From contig JAVBXN010000016.1 of the NCBI GenBank assembly GCA_030824515.1, positions 1 to 64,000 on the forward strand: a stretch of DNA of 64,000 bases. Reading direction: 5' to 3'. The first letter of the stretch is position 1. Every line of letters begins with the position of its first letter. Source of the DNA: Pelobacter sp. (GTDB taxonomy: Bacteria; Desulfobacterota; Desulfuromonadia; Geobacterales; Pseudopelobacteraceae). This document shows positions 46,056 through 54,872 of the stretch, in pieces. Made by a program: the position numbers and the translations under genes. The notes below the pieces were generated by a model. The model worked only from the letters and a program-made list of their open reading frames with translations, did no database searches and was not told where the DNA came from.

Positions 46056-46402
46056 CCGCGCGGGTCGGTGGTGTCGCCGGCATAGCGGGGAATCAGGTGA
46101 ATATGCATGTGCATCACCGTCTGACCGGCGGCTATGCCATCGTTTATACCTATGTTGAACCCGTCCGGCCGGTAGTCTCCCAGCAGCAGTTGACGCATTT
46201 CCGCCAGCAACTCCAGTAGAGCCGCCTGCTCCTCCCCGGTTGCCTCGAAGAGAGAGGCGATATGTCGCCGGGGAATGATCAGAGCGTGGCCGGGGGTGAC
46301 CGGATAGCCGTCGTACAGCGCTATCGCGTGGTCATTGGCCATGACGACGCCGGGGTTGTCCGGATTGCAGAAGGGGCAGGTCGCTTGATATGCAAATTTC
46401 AT
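46004..46402 (-). CDS. HIT-family hydrolase (canonical)
   Basis: 132 residues. N-terminal Cys pair CPFCNP (zinc-type), GYPVTPGHALIIPRRHI, GINDGIAAGQTVMH and the His triad HMHIHLIP (about 97-104), followed by GDTTDPRGGVRWIMP. This is the Hint/Fhit-like branch acting on purine nucleotide phosphoramidates or dinucleotides. Its last 52 bp are repeated at 43667, implying a rearrangement that used this gene end. Confidence 0.93.
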   Translation of the reverse strand: MKFAYQATCPFCNPDNPGVVMANDHAIALYDGYPVTPGHALIIPRRHIASLFEATGEEQAALLELLAEMRQLLLGDYRPDGFNIGINDGIAAGQTVMHMHIHLIPRYAGDTTDPRGGVRWIMPDKAPYWKRK

Positions 46403-46750
46403 CGTTATTGTCTCGTATCCACGGTTAATCTGCCGTTATTCCAATAACAGGATCATTCAAGGTTTGGAAGTTATTTCTGCCCCATTGCAGTCCTGCCTTA
46501 AATCTCCAGAAGAGGACAACTTTACAACACTCAATAGCAGCCATTTTTATCAACTCACCTCGCAAGCCCTGCCGCCATTACATTAAACAGCTAATATTAT
46601 AGCAGACAAATAATACTTGACTTGTCTCAAGCCAAGTCATATTTTTCGGCGTAACAGACCGGCTATTTCTTCGAAGAGTCGCTGGGTTAGAATATTGCCT
46701 GACTATTCCGGGGTTTTGTTCTTTGCATTCAACAGAACAGGGGAGGTAAA
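46403..46750. other. Intergenic region with a small inverted repeat
   Basis: 348 bp. A 7-bp inverted repeat (46618-46624 with 46633-46639) is followed by a T-run on the plus strand, which looks like a weak terminator or an operator in front of the surface-protein gene. Nothing else recognised. Confidence 0.4.
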
Positions 46751-48886
46751 GTGATCATGCGAGCCATATTCTTCATATTGGGACTGACACTGTTTCTGGT
46801 TAACTCCACCGCCTGGGCCGGATACACAACCTATCCGACCGAAATTCTATATCGCCTCTGGAACAAGCAGAGCATGTATGAATACATCAAGGGAAGCGGA
46901 GAGGAGACCTGGGGCGATCTGGCCTTCAACGGCGACGCCTTCTACGGCGCCTACACCAAAGACAACGGCTACCTGCAGAGCAGCATGCTCTTCTGCAAAT
47001 TCGACGACAGCGCCCTGTTGGCCAATGCTCCGGTGGAGATCAGCGATCCGGACCAGATGATGTGGGGGCCCCGCCTTGCCTGGAACGGGACGGCCTTCGG
47101 ACTGGCCTACTCAAGCATGTACAAGGGCAAATTCCGGCTCATCTCCCCCAGCGGGGTCGCCACCAACCCGATCGAACTCCCCAAGATGATCTATACCCCT
47201 GTCAACCCGCTCGCCTCACCCAACCTGGTCCAGGTGGCGGCCCTGAAGCCGGTCTGGACCGGGGCCGGTTTCCTGGTCTTCGGGCTGGTGCTGGAACCGG
47301 ATCAGAACAACGCCTCCCAGTTCTACAACCACCTCTGCCTGTGGCGGCTTGATGCCCAGGGGAACCTGATCAGCTCGCGCGAGGTAAAAAACACCCTCTA
47401 CGGCATGATCTACGAGAAGTACCGAGGCATGGAGCATGGCTGGTACAACATCTCCTGGTCGGGAGGCAGGCTCTTTCTGGCGTACCTGGCGTGGGACGGG
47501 ATACTGCCGACCACCCTGTACCAGATGCTCGATCTGAACGGCAACACGGTGGTCGCGGAGCAGCGGGCCTGGACCGCCGACAAGACGATCATGTCCCCGG
47601 TGATTGCCTGGAGCGGAACCAGCTTCGCGCTGACCGGCTACTCCACCGATATCCAGTCTGGCATAAGCGATTATTACATCCGCCTCTTCAACGGCAACGG
47701 CGCCCCACTGGCCACGGAGCAGCAGTACAACGCCGGAGATCCAACCCTGGTGGTCCATAACGCGGTCTCCTGGCTGGGGGACAAGTTCGTGGCCGCCTAT
47801 CCCACGGTCAGCATATCCAACTACACCGCCATCGTCAGGCTGGCCGCCTTCAACGCCGCCGGCCAGCGCCTGGCGTCCAACTACAACTTGATCGAGATCG
47901 GAGACTCGACACTCGACTACAACTGGCTAACCCTGGGAACCCAGCTCAAACTGGTGGGCGACGGCGACCGGACCATGGTCCAGGGGCGCTTCTATCACCT
48001 TTTCGAACAACGCTTTACCCCCTTGATCTACCGCGCTGTCGGCGATGTGGTAACACCTTCTCCACCGATTATGATCTACCCGGCTTTCAACACCACCCTG
48101 CCCTGGAATTCCGTGGTGCCCTTCCAGTGGGAGCCGGTGGCAAAGAACAACCAGTATCGTTTCCAACTGGCGAACGACAGCGCTTTCACCGATCTGCTTG
48201 CCGACCGGCTTCTCACCGACGCACTCTCAACCAGCATCAACATGGCCACGCTTCCCATGTTGCCGACAAGCACGGCAGCGGAACCCACGGCAGCAGCCAG
48301 AACCCTCTACTGGCGAGTGAAGGGAAGCAATACCGGCTATTCCCCGACCGCCTCGTTCAACCTGACGGCAGCCCCCACCTACAGACTGGACCTGACAATC
48401 AGCGGTACGGGCGGTGGCACCATCATCAGCAATCCGGCCGGAATCAACTGTCTGACCGGGACCTGCAACGCCACCTTCAACCAGGGGACATCGGTAACTC
48501 TCACCCCCTACCCTAACAAGGATTCACTCCTTGGATCATGGTCCACGTGCGCCGGCACCGACACCTGCACAGTTCTGATGAATGCCGACAAGCAGGTCAC
48601 AGCCACATTCAATTTTGTAAAACCGGTAAAACTGAAGTCCAACGGGGCCTTATATTCACATATCAAGGACGCCTATACGCTTGTGATTGATAACGGAACC
48701 ATACTTACAAGGGAGTATTCATTTACGGAAAGCCCGGATAACCTGACTCTTAACAGGGATATCTCGGTACGGCTCGAAGGCGGGTATGATGCGGAGTATG
48801 CTACCAAGAACGGATTTTCAACCCTGGACGGGGCCTTGACCATTGGCCAGGGGACATTGACCCTGGAGAACCTGATCATCAAATAG
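46751..48886 (+). CDS. Large exported protein with Trp/Gly-rich blades and shared Gly-Gly-Tyr-Asp C-terminus
   Basis: 711 residues. Signal peptide (1 to about 24, Ala-Trp-Ala). Residues 50-430 consist of blade-like units (W-N/S-G-x-x-F-x-L/A-Y, for example WSGGRLFLAYLAW, WLGDKFVAAYP) suggestive of a propeller. Then an Fn3-like segment (PSPPIMIYPAFNTTLPWNS, about 435-540), an InlB-type repeat with Cys pairs (about 545-625) and a final module with LEGGYDAEYATKNGFSTLDG and TIGQGTLTLENLIIK that matches the end of 7362-9365. Start is GTG 46751 or ATG 46757; GGAGG is upstream of both. Confidence 0.8.
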   Translation: MIMRAIFFILGLTLFLVNSTAWAGYTTYPTEILYRLWNKQSMYEYIKGSGEETWGDLAFNGDAFYGAYTKDNGYLQSSMLFCKFDDSALLANAPVEISDPDQMMWGPRLAWNGTAFGLAYSSMYKGKFRLISPSGVATNPIELPKMIYTPVNPLASPNLVQVAALKPVWTGAGFLVFGLVLEPDQNNASQFYNHLCLWRLDAQGNLISSREVKNTLYGMIYEKYRGMEHGWYNISWSGGRLFLAYLAWDGILPTTLYQMLDLNGNTVVAEQRAWTADKTIMSPVIAWSGTSFALTGYSTDIQSGISDYYIRLFNGNGAPLATEQQYNAGDPTLVVHNAVSWLGDKFVAAYPTVSISNYTAIVRLAAFNAAGQRLASNYNLIEIGDSTLDYNWLTLGTQLKLVGDGDRTMVQGRFYHLFEQRFTPLIYRAVGDVVTPSPPIMIYPAFNTTLPWNSVVPFQWEPVAKNNQYRFQLANDSAFTDLLADRLLTDALSTSINMATLPMLPTSTAAEPTAAARTLYWRVKGSNTGYSPTASFNLTAAPTYRLDLTISGTGGGTIISNPAGINCLTGTCNATFNQGTSVTLTPYPNKDSLLGSWSTCAGTDTCTVLMNADKQVTATFNFVKPVKLKSNGALYSHIKDAYTLVIDNGTILTREYSFTESPDNLTLNRDISVRLEGGYDAEYATKNGFSTLDGALTIGQGTLTLENLIIK

Positions 48887-48924
48887 CCGCATACAGGCCA
48901 ATGATTATATATTTCAGCAGCCTC

Positions 48925-49530
48925 CTAAGGTTTCCCTCCGCCAGATTTATCCGTCGGATTCAGCGGTAGATGAACTTGGGCGGGCTGATCCGGCTTTGTG
49001 CCGATTTTAAGGCATTCCCCGATGGAACCTTTTGCGCAGACGCTTTGGTCAATCCAGATGGCACCGTCAAGGACAGCATTATCCAGTTTCGCGGCGGTCA
49101 GCGCCGACTGGTAGAAGCTTGCCATTTTCAGGTTTGCACCGGTCATGTCAACCCGTTCAAGATTTGAACCCATCATGTCGGCGCGCTCGAGATTGGAGCC
49201 TCTCATGTCTGCTCCTTTCAGGCTGCAATTGCTCAGGTCCAATCCGACGAGGTTAAGTCCGCTCAGATTTCTGCCGGAGAGGTTTCGGGTGGTCCTCAAA
49301 ATTTCAGTGATCTGTTTGAAGGACAGCTTTTCGCCTGGTTTCGGTTCAGTCATGGCTGCACTTTTTGTGTCGGGTATGGTTATTATCGAAACATCGGGTG
49401 TAGTGATTGAAGTGCCCAGATAAGAGTTGGCGTAGCCCTCCTGAGCCAGGACTGGTGAAGGTATAGAAAATGCGCCAATAATTGCCGGAAGCAGACATGT
49501 CTTAATGATTACTCTCATTTTCAGTGTCAT
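48925..49530 (-). CDS. Exported pentapeptide-repeat protein
   Basis: 201 residues. Signal peptide (1 to about 29, ending Val-Leu-Ala). Middle: roughly a dozen pentapeptide repeats A/S-D/N-L/M-x-x (NLSGRNLSGLNLVGLDLSNC through to AKLDNAVLDGAIW, about 83-155), forming a right-handed quadrilateral beta-helix. C-terminus has a Cys pair and a Pro/Gly-rich tail. Exported pentapeptide-repeat proteins are common and mostly uncharacterised. RBS AAGGGG precedes ATG 49530. The STAS gene lies 80 bp upstream on the same strand. Confidence 0.85.
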   Translation of the reverse strand: MTLKMRVIIKTCLLPAIIGAFSIPSPVLAQEGYANSYLGTSITTPDVSIITIPDTKSAAMTEPKPGEKLSFKQITEILRTTRNLSGRNLSGLNLVGLDLSNCSLKGADMRGSNLERADMMGSNLERVDMTGANLKMASFYQSALTAAKLDNAVLDGAIWIDQSVCAKGSIGECLKIGTKPDQPAQVHLPLNPTDKSGGGKP

Positions 49531-49610
49531 GTTATACCCCTTTCGAATTGATCCTATTGATACTGGCAGCTTCCATACGAGAACAGGACGCGGTGGAAAG
49601 GTGGAGTTTA

Positions 49611-49985
49611 TCAGCCTGTCTCCTGTTTCTGCGAAAAATCCGGAGGCGCCTGCGAGAGGGACTGCAAGGCGGCGGCACGGGTGTCGTGGATTTGTATGAT
49701 CGAGGCGAAACCGGACATCTTGAAGATCTCCATTGCCTGCTGCTGCAAGCCGCAGTAAACCTCTCTCCCACCGATCCTGGTCAGATCCTTGGAAACAAGA
49801 AGAATAGCACGGAGGCCGGCGCTGCTAACATACTCCAGGCCGCTGCAGTCCATCACCAGCCTTCGTGCACCTCCCGCCAGTTCTTCGCGAAGCCTCTCCA
49901 CGTATGCAGGGGCGGTGACGGCGTCCAGCCTCCCGGTTACAACAACCACCAATGCGCCTCGTTCCGTAAGCGTCTCGATTTTCAT
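49611..49985 (-). CDS. STAS-domain protein (anti-sigma factor antagonist type)
   Basis: 124 residues, single STAS domain. The phosphorylatable Ser region reads DCSGLEYVSSAGLRAILLV (about 45-64). RBS GGAGG before ATG 49985. Proteins of this type switch partner by dephosphorylation and control sigma factors or other outputs. No anti-sigma kinase or phosphatase is next to it. Confidence 0.9.
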   Translation of the reverse strand: MKIETLTERGALVVVVTGRLDAVTAPAYVERLREELAGGARRLVMDCSGLEYVSSAGLRAILLVSKDLTRIGGREVYCGLQQQAMEIFKMSGFASIIQIHDTRAAALQSLSQAPPDFSQKQETG

Positions 49986-50027
49986 ATTACCTCCGCGTTA
50001 TATCACCAAGGAGTGAGTATCATGTAA

Positions 50028-50242
50028 AGGATAGTATATACAACGTCTACGCTTTTGATCCCGTTATGGGGCCATTTTTTTCTGATGCTGTTGCCATGCC
50101 ATCTCCGCTCAAGCAGGCTGCGGGCTCCACCGCAGCACCACGTGAGCTCTGCCAGGGTAGTTTCGCCAATCCGTCATATACTCGCTTTCTTTCAGCATTC
50201 AACGATTATACTCGAATTTATATTTGACTAAATGTAGCCAGG
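50028..50242. other. Intergenic region
   Basis: About 215 bp without a recognisable gene. The right half leads into the helix-turn-helix remnant. Confidence 0.4.
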
Positions 50243-50332
50243 AGGATACGCGAACGGGTTCCAGGTTTTGATACAATTCTCAAAGTTGTTTCAGCCCTGG
50301 GGCTTAAACTTCACGCTGAGGCCGCCCATTAG
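50243..50332 (+). pseudogene. 3' remnant of an XRE/HTH-type antitoxin
   Basis: The plus frame ending at TAG 50330-50332 reads PGFDTILKVVSALGLKLHAE, a pattern seen at the C-terminus of HTH-type addiction-module antidotes (HigA/HipB-like). Upstream the frame loses similarity and has no start or RBS, and no toxin gene is beside it. Only this 3' fragment remains. Confidence 0.55.
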
Positions 50333-50359
50333 TTCTTCTCTTTTTTCTGACGTGCGGTT

Positions 50360-51109
50360 TTATCGACCGGTCTCGGACTGGGCGTTTAGTTGGGTGCTCC
50401 GATTGTTTTGCACACATTTCAATCCATGAGGGCAGACTGCCGCGCAGATGCCGCAATTGTGCCCATGGTGATACTGAAAGTAATGCTCCTTTTTCCATTT
50501 ATCGCAGACATGAACATCGAGAAGTTTTTCGCGGGGTATTCCCGGATACCAGAGAGCGCCCTTCAGCGCATCTGCCGGGCACGCAGCAACGCACCGGCCA
50601 CATTTGCCGCAATGGCTTTGCTCGATCGGTGTGGCGCAGGGAAGTTCCATATCGGTAAAAACCGTTCCCAGGCGGACCCATGGCCCGAACTCACGGGTGA
50701 TGAGCTGGCAATGACGCCCGATCCAGCCCAAGCCGGCCCGGGTTGCCGCAGTCTTTTGCGGGAAGTCGCCTTTGATATGTAGTGGATCGGTACGCTCCGA
50801 AGCCCCCAGCGGCTGAGAGCGGAACCCCCGGGATTTGATTTCTGCCGACAACCGTTGCGAAACGTCATTGATACGGTTGTTCACCCGTGCATATTCATCG
50901 GCGTATGCCTGGTTCGGGCCGTTTTGGATAGTGGCCATTATGTGAGGGTCCATGGGAATAGCCCATGAAAGGGCGCGCGGAAATGGCTGGCCCTTTTCAT
51001 CCGGTGGTGTGGCAAAATCGCGCAGATCCGCTGCGCCCCAGAGTCTGATTGACTCTGTTTTCAGCCAATTGATCAGCCAGGTTGGGAACTGAGATGAAGG
51101 AATCGACAA
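50360..51109 (-). CDS. QueG-like 4Fe-4S double-cluster protein
   Basis: 249 residues. C-terminal ferredoxin-type motifs CGKCGRCVAACP and CGICAAVCPHG, with Lys-Gly-Asp-Phe and GWIGRHCQLIT upstream, place it in the family of epoxyqueuosine-reductase-like proteins. It is shorter than QueG and lacks its HEAT-type tail, so it may be a relative with another substrate. The start is a TTG at 51109: AGGAGG lies 6 nt upstream and no nearer ATG fits. Confidence 0.8.
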   Translation of the reverse strand: MSIPSSQFPTWLINWLKTESIRLWGAADLRDFATPPDEKGQPFPRALSWAIPMDPHIMATIQNGPNQAYADEYARVNNRINDVSQRLSAEIKSRGFRSQPLGASERTDPLHIKGDFPQKTAATRAGLGWIGRHCQLITREFGPWVRLGTVFTDMELPCATPIEQSHCGKCGRCVAACPADALKGALWYPGIPREKLLDVHVCDKWKKEHYFQYHHGHNCGICAAVCPHGLKCVQNNRSTQLNAQSETGR

Positions 51110-51241
51110 ATCATACCTCCTGATTATGGTATGGCAGTGACAACCGCAGTCTCACGAAAGACCTTCCATTCGTCACCATCTCTTCCTTGGCGGGGCAATG
51201 CCTTGCGACAATGCCCCGCCAAGCAGGCATCTCTGCGCCGC

Positions 51242-51682
51242 TTATTGCGCGAAGCGCGCCGCCATACGCCGCTGCAACTCCTCCGCCGATACATCCTCAA
51301 TATGTGTCGCCAGGTTCCAGACGTTGCCGAAACGGTCTTTCACAGCGCCTAAACGGTCGCCCCAGAACTGATCTGCCGGCTCCATGGTGGAGGTTGCCCC
51401 GGCATCCAGGGCACGTTTGAAGACGGCATCCATGTCATCCACATACAGGTAGAACGCGCCCGGCATCGGCAAGCAATCTCCCCCCATCGGTTCGCCCAGC
51501 ATGATGATGGAATCGCCGATCCAGATCTCGGCATGGGCGAGAGCGCCATTGGGCATCAGGATCAGTTCCTTCTCGCGGGCATCAAAAGCTACCTTCAGGA
51601 ATTCGATCAACTCTAAGGCGCCAGCGACTGTCAGAAAAGGGGTGACGGTGTGGTATCCTGCGGGAATCGGTTTTACGCTCAT
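51242..51682 (-). CDS. VOC-family (PhnB-like glyoxalase) protein
   Basis: 146 residues from ATG 51682 (AAAGGAG 8 nt upstream; ATG 51688 overlaps the RBS). Contains TVTPFLTVAGALELIEFLK, ALAHAEIWIGDSIIMLGE, YLYVDDMDAVFKRALDAGA, FWGDRLGAVKDRFGNVWNLATH. These are the betaalphabetabetabeta units and the Asp-Arg-Phe-Gly-Asn-x-W signature of PhnB/VOC proteins, often in stress or resistance contexts. Substrate unknown. Confidence 0.88.
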   Translation of the reverse strand: MSVKPIPAGYHTVTPFLTVAGALELIEFLKVAFDAREKELILMPNGALAHAEIWIGDSIIMLGEPMGGDCLPMPGAFYLYVDDMDAVFKRALDAGATSTMEPADQFWGDRLGAVKDRFGNVWNLATHIEDVSAEELQRRMAARFAQ

Positions 51683-51785
51683 TGTCATTTCTCCTTTGCG
51701 AATGATTTATCGAGCATCGGCTCTCAAATACCACCTTACGGGAAGACAGTGTCAGAACCTGTCAGTAGTGTCGCGCTGCCTGCGC

Positions 51786-52481
51786 CTAACCCGGATCGCG
51801 CATGCCGACAACACTTTGCAGATAATGGGCAATACTGATGTCGCTGGTTGTCCGGAAATTCTCTTCCAGCAGGTCCAGTGCCTCAAAGCGGTCAAAGCGG
51901 AAGTTGCGGTAGGCATGGCGCAGTTCGCACCAGGCCAGCAAGGTCCATTTACCGGTCCAGCCGATCATTCCCAGGGGCCAGATGGTTCGCTCGCTTTTCT
52001 CCTGTTTCTCATCCAGGTAGATCGCACGTACCTTGCGCCGTTGTTCGCAGGCCCGGCGCAGTTTACCGTGAACCTCGCGCAGTCCATCGTCGCTCTCCAG
52101 TATCGGTATCCGGTACGGTTGCTGTTCCGCATGCTGCTTTAAATGATCAGTCAGAATGGAGCGGATCTTCAGTTCCGCACTTCGTGCTCCCTTTGCCAGA
52201 TCCTGATCAGTAAACGCCTGCACCATGCGGTTTCCCACCAGCAACGCCTGCAATTCATCGGGGGTGAAGATGAGTGGCGGCAGGTGATTGGCCGCCCGGA
52301 TCATGTACCCGACTCCGGGCTCTCCTTCGATCGGTATGCCGGAAAGGGAGAGAGCCTGCACATCCCGGTAGACGGTACGTACCGAGACACCCATGGTTTC
52401 GGCAATCGCCTCTGCCGTCATGGCGGTACGTCGGGAGCGGAGCAGCAGCACCAGTTGAAAGAGTCGTTCGGCCTTGTTCAT
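51786..52481 (-). CDS. YafY-type HTH/WYL-domain transcriptional regulator
   Basis: 231 residues. N-terminal winged HTH (RLFQLVLLLRSRRTAMTAE, TMGVSVRTVYRDVQALSLSG); WYL domain (about 140-215) with the variant WPLGMIGWTGKWTLLAWCEL and RNFRFDR, so Trp-Tyr-Leu is altered. WYL regulators sense nucleotides or DNA damage products and control stress or defence genes. It overlaps the DUF1905 gene upstream by 4 bp, so the two are coupled. Confidence 0.9.
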   Translation of the reverse strand: MNKAERLFQLVLLLRSRRTAMTAEAIAETMGVSVRTVYRDVQALSLSGIPIEGEPGVGYMIRAANHLPPLIFTPDELQALLVGNRMVQAFTDQDLAKGARSAELKIRSILTDHLKQHAEQQPYRIPILESDDGLREVHGKLRRACEQRRKVRAIYLDEKQEKSERTIWPLGMIGWTGKWTLLAWCELRHAYRNFRFDRFEALDLLEENFRTTSDISIAHYLQSVVGMRDPG

Positions 52482-52777
52482 GGAAATGATATCTCGATGC
52501 GGACCGCATCCCCTTCCTTGATCTGTTCCTTCTTGCGCACGTCGGCCTTGATAGCAATCAGATAGCCCCGCTCCTTGTCAGGAAACAGCGTGGTCTGCCA
52601 TTTGGTGTTACCGAGCCGCGCCGCAACCGGAACAAAACCCCACCCCTTGCGGGGCGTATCGCCGACCTGCCTGAGGAATGCGGTAACAGCGGCACCGGCG
52701 GCAACGAAATACCAGCCGGCCGGACCGGGATAGCGCCACACCTCTCCCTCGATAATGAAGCTGGTAGTCTCGCTCAT
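52478..52777 (-). CDS. DUF1905-domain protein
   Basis: 99 residues matching DUF1905: EVWRYPGPAGWYFV, WGFVPVAARLGNTKWQTTLFP and GYLIAIKADVRKKEQIKEGD. These small beta-rich proteins are common beside YdeI/OmdA-like proteins; function unknown. Overlaps the WYL regulator by 4 bp, suggesting one operon with 51786-52481. Confidence 0.9.
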   Translation of the reverse strand: MSETTSFIIEGEVWRYPGPAGWYFVAAGAAVTAFLRQVGDTPRKGWGFVPVAARLGNTKWQTTLFPDKERGYLIAIKADVRKKEQIKEGDAVRIEISFP

Positions 52778-52870
52778 TTTGCATACGCTCCTTTCTCCCT
52801 TTTATCTGCTACCACGTCAGCCGCCGTTCGTTGCTCTCCGGATACGGATATTCAACATTTTCGCCCGGCG

Positions 52871-53410
52871 TCACCCGCACATCTCCAACAACCGGCTCAT
52901 GGTGTTGAAGTTGCGCGTGGTGGCCTTTACCTTCAGTCTGCTCTCGAAGAAATTGTTGGTGAAGCGGGAGTCGCTGTGTTTGGTGGCGTAGAGGGTGTAG
53001 AGCGCCGCATCGGTCACCCGGATGAGGTCGGGGGCGCAATCCATGGCCAGCAAGTCACTCAGCCGCTGCGGGTCAGGTGGCGTCTGGAACAGGGTGTAGT
53101 AGAGCCTGGAGGTATCGGCATCGGGGAACGGATTTTGGGCCAGCACGCGCCCGAGCTGCTGCGGCGTCCGGACGATCACCGCGATGTCGGCGCTGATCGT
53201 TTCCCTGATGGTATCATGCACCAGCTGCTCGACTGCGGCGGCATCAAGGGGGGAAGCGGCAATGACGTTGCCGCTCTGGATGTAGGTTCGTACCTCGACC
53301 AGCCCCGCTTCGGTCAGCGCCGTACGCAACTGCGCCATCGGTACCCGGTTGCGCCCGGTCGGCATTACCCCGCGCAGCAGGATGACGTATCTGTTCACGG
53401 TCGCAGGCAT
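52871..53410 (-). CDS. DUF1697-domain protein
   Basis: 179 residues. DUF1697 signature YVILLRGVMPTGRNRVPMAQL, VRTYIQSGNVI and LLAMDCAPDLIRV; TRNFNTMSRLLEM at the C-terminus is also typical. Function is unknown across the family. It ends next to the GNAT gene (6 bp gap) on the same strand. Confidence 0.9.
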   Translation of the reverse strand: MPATVNRYVILLRGVMPTGRNRVPMAQLRTALTEAGLVEVRTYIQSGNVIAASPLDAAAVEQLVHDTIRETISADIAVIVRTPQQLGRVLAQNPFPDADTSRLYYTLFQTPPDPQRLSDLLAMDCAPDLIRVTDAALYTLYATKHSDSRFTNNFFESRLKVKATTRNFNTMSRLLEMCG

Positions 53411-53416
53411 GGAGCG

Positions 53417-53875
53417 TCAGTCCCGGAGCTTTTCCATATACACCAGTTCCACCAGATCGGACAATGGCTTCCGGTCAAAAATCGTGTAGCCGAGCCGTTC
53501 GTAGAGCCAAATATTGCGGACACTCTTGCTGCCGGTAAACAGTTCGAACCGCTTGACGGCGGGAAACTCGGCTTCCACCGCCAGCATCAACTGCGAGCCG
53601 ATGCCCCGTCCCTGAAAATCGGGATGCACGATCAACCGGCCGATTTCGCCGGTGCCGTTGTTGATCGACACCCGCACCGATCCGATGATTTTGCCGGCAT
53701 CGCTCACCGTGAGAAAGGTGATTTTCGCCAATTCCCGTTTAACGTCGTCAAGTGTCTCTGTCAATGGCGGGATGGACCAGTCGTTGTATATCGCGGCTTC
53801 GCTTTGATACGCCAGCTTCTGCAGCTCCAGAATCTCCGCGGCATCAGCTATGTCGGCATAGGTTATCGGGTTCAT
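53417..53875 (-). CDS. GNAT-family N-acetyltransferase
   Basis: 152 residues. Acetyl-CoA site Q-G-R-G-I-G-S (about 88-94), preceded by IGRLIVHPDF, and YERLGYTIF near the C-terminus, as in ordinary GNAT enzymes. Acceptor substrate unknown. It lies 6 bp upstream of the DUF1697 gene, in one operon. Confidence 0.92.
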   Translation of the reverse strand: MNPITYADIADAAEILELQKLAYQSEAAIYNDWSIPPLTETLDDVKRELAKITFLTVSDAGKIIGSVRVSINNGTGEIGRLIVHPDFQGRGIGSQLMLAVEAEFPAVKRFELFTGSKSVRNIWLYERLGYTIFDRKPLSDLVELVYMEKLRD

Positions 53876-53977
53876 GATTTTCTCGCTGTTTGGGTGACAA
53901 CGTCGTCGGCCTTGACCCGTCCGCCCAGCTTTTTCGGACGGTCGGCGTCCAAGGACGTGGTTGGGCGATTATCGTAA

Positions 53978-54415
53978 TTACATGCCATGAAGAGCAGCAT
54001 ATGCTATTGAAACCATTCCAGCGATCAGTAACACTGACAAAAAAATCGAAGTAGCCAACCCTTCAAATCCTGTAACTAATGTAGACATTTTACTGCTTTC
54101 GTCATAGTAGACGTCAAAATCACCGTTTTTTATTTTGTTTAATTGCTTATTTGTATTGATTTCGTTTTCTGAACCATACCCAGGATTGAAAAAACTGATT
54201 CTCTTTCCGGTGTACAATTTTCCTTCAACTTCATATTCATATTTTACCTTAACGGAGAAAACTCTTGATCTGACGATTCTAAAATATAGGAGTTTGCCGG
54301 GCACATGCTTCCAATTTACTGATTTATAACCGTAATATGCGTTACGTGATAACAGTATTAATAAACAAATAAATATGAGTTCGAATACAGCGGGAATTAG
54401 ATATTGTTCTGCCAT
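53978..54415 (-). CDS. DUF3592-like membrane protein
   Basis: 145 residues from ATG 54415 (GAGG 8 nt upstream; longer frame to 54439 has no RBS). Two membrane segments (about 7-24 and 118-140) with a soluble part between: KVKYEYEVEGKLYTGKRISF and FDVYYDESSKMSTLVTGF, as in DUF3592 proteins. AT-rich compared with its neighbours, so possibly acquired. Function unknown. Confidence 0.75.
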   Translation of the reverse strand: MAEQYLIPAVFELIFICLLILLSRNAYYGYKSVNWKHVPGKLLYFRIVRSRVFSVKVKYEYEVEGKLYTGKRISFFNPGYGSENEINTNKQLNKIKNGDFDVYYDESSKMSTLVTGFEGLATSIFLSVLLIAGMVSIAYAALHGM

Positions 54416-54504
54416 ATAAGTGTCCTCAATTCCGGGCAACTCCGCTGGCAGTGCCTCGGTCTATTTCAGTATCCTTTTCTTTTCCGCCGGCCAACTACCT
54501 GTTG

Positions 54505-54532
54505 ACCAGTTCACGCGCGCGCGTGAACTGGT
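54505..54532. repeat. Perfect 28-bp palindrome
   Basis: 14 + 14 bases with no spacer, centred at 54518/54519 in a run of alternating CG. It has dyad symmetry typical of a binding site for a dimeric regulator, or may be a cruciform. Confidence 0.75.
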
Positions 54533-54734
54533 GATCTACCCAAATGGAATATTTAGTTCGTGATCATGAGAAAGGTGACGGCAGTTAGGGCATGCTTATC
54601 TTCTCCCGTCACCTCTTGTACCACACCCTCAAATATTAGAATACACAATATTTCGGACGTCCGAAGTTTTGTTACTCTCTGATATCATTGAGTTCACAGG
54701 CGAAATTTTTATTTTCAACGCCAACATGAAAAAA

Positions 54735-54759
54735 GGGTGAGTAACAACATCACTCACCC
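54735..54759. terminator. Possible terminator hairpin
   Basis: 8-bp stem (54735-54742 with 54752-54759) around a 9-nt loop, with a run of A before it that acts as a T-run for the minus strand; it could end transcription of the DUF1801 gene. Confidence 0.5.
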
Positions 54760-54872
54760 CGCTACTGACTGTGCGCATCCGCCAGTCCAGCTATAAACTG
54801 CCGTCAGATCCGCCGTTCCAGATTTTCGGGATAGGGATACTGTCAATTTTGTACCTTCATTTTTCCGTGATC

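Larger units (their letters stand above)
54440..54872. other. Hairpin-rich intergenic region
   Basis: Holds three inverted repeats in 430 bp: a perfect 28-bp palindrome (54505-54532), a 9-bp stem with wide loop (54573-54614) and an 8-bp stem (54735-54759). No gene recognised. Confidence 0.5.

Noticed and set aside
45898-46083. Small minus frame overlapping the end of the HIT gene
   Set aside because: Its first part lies over the HIT coding region in another frame and no RBS is present.
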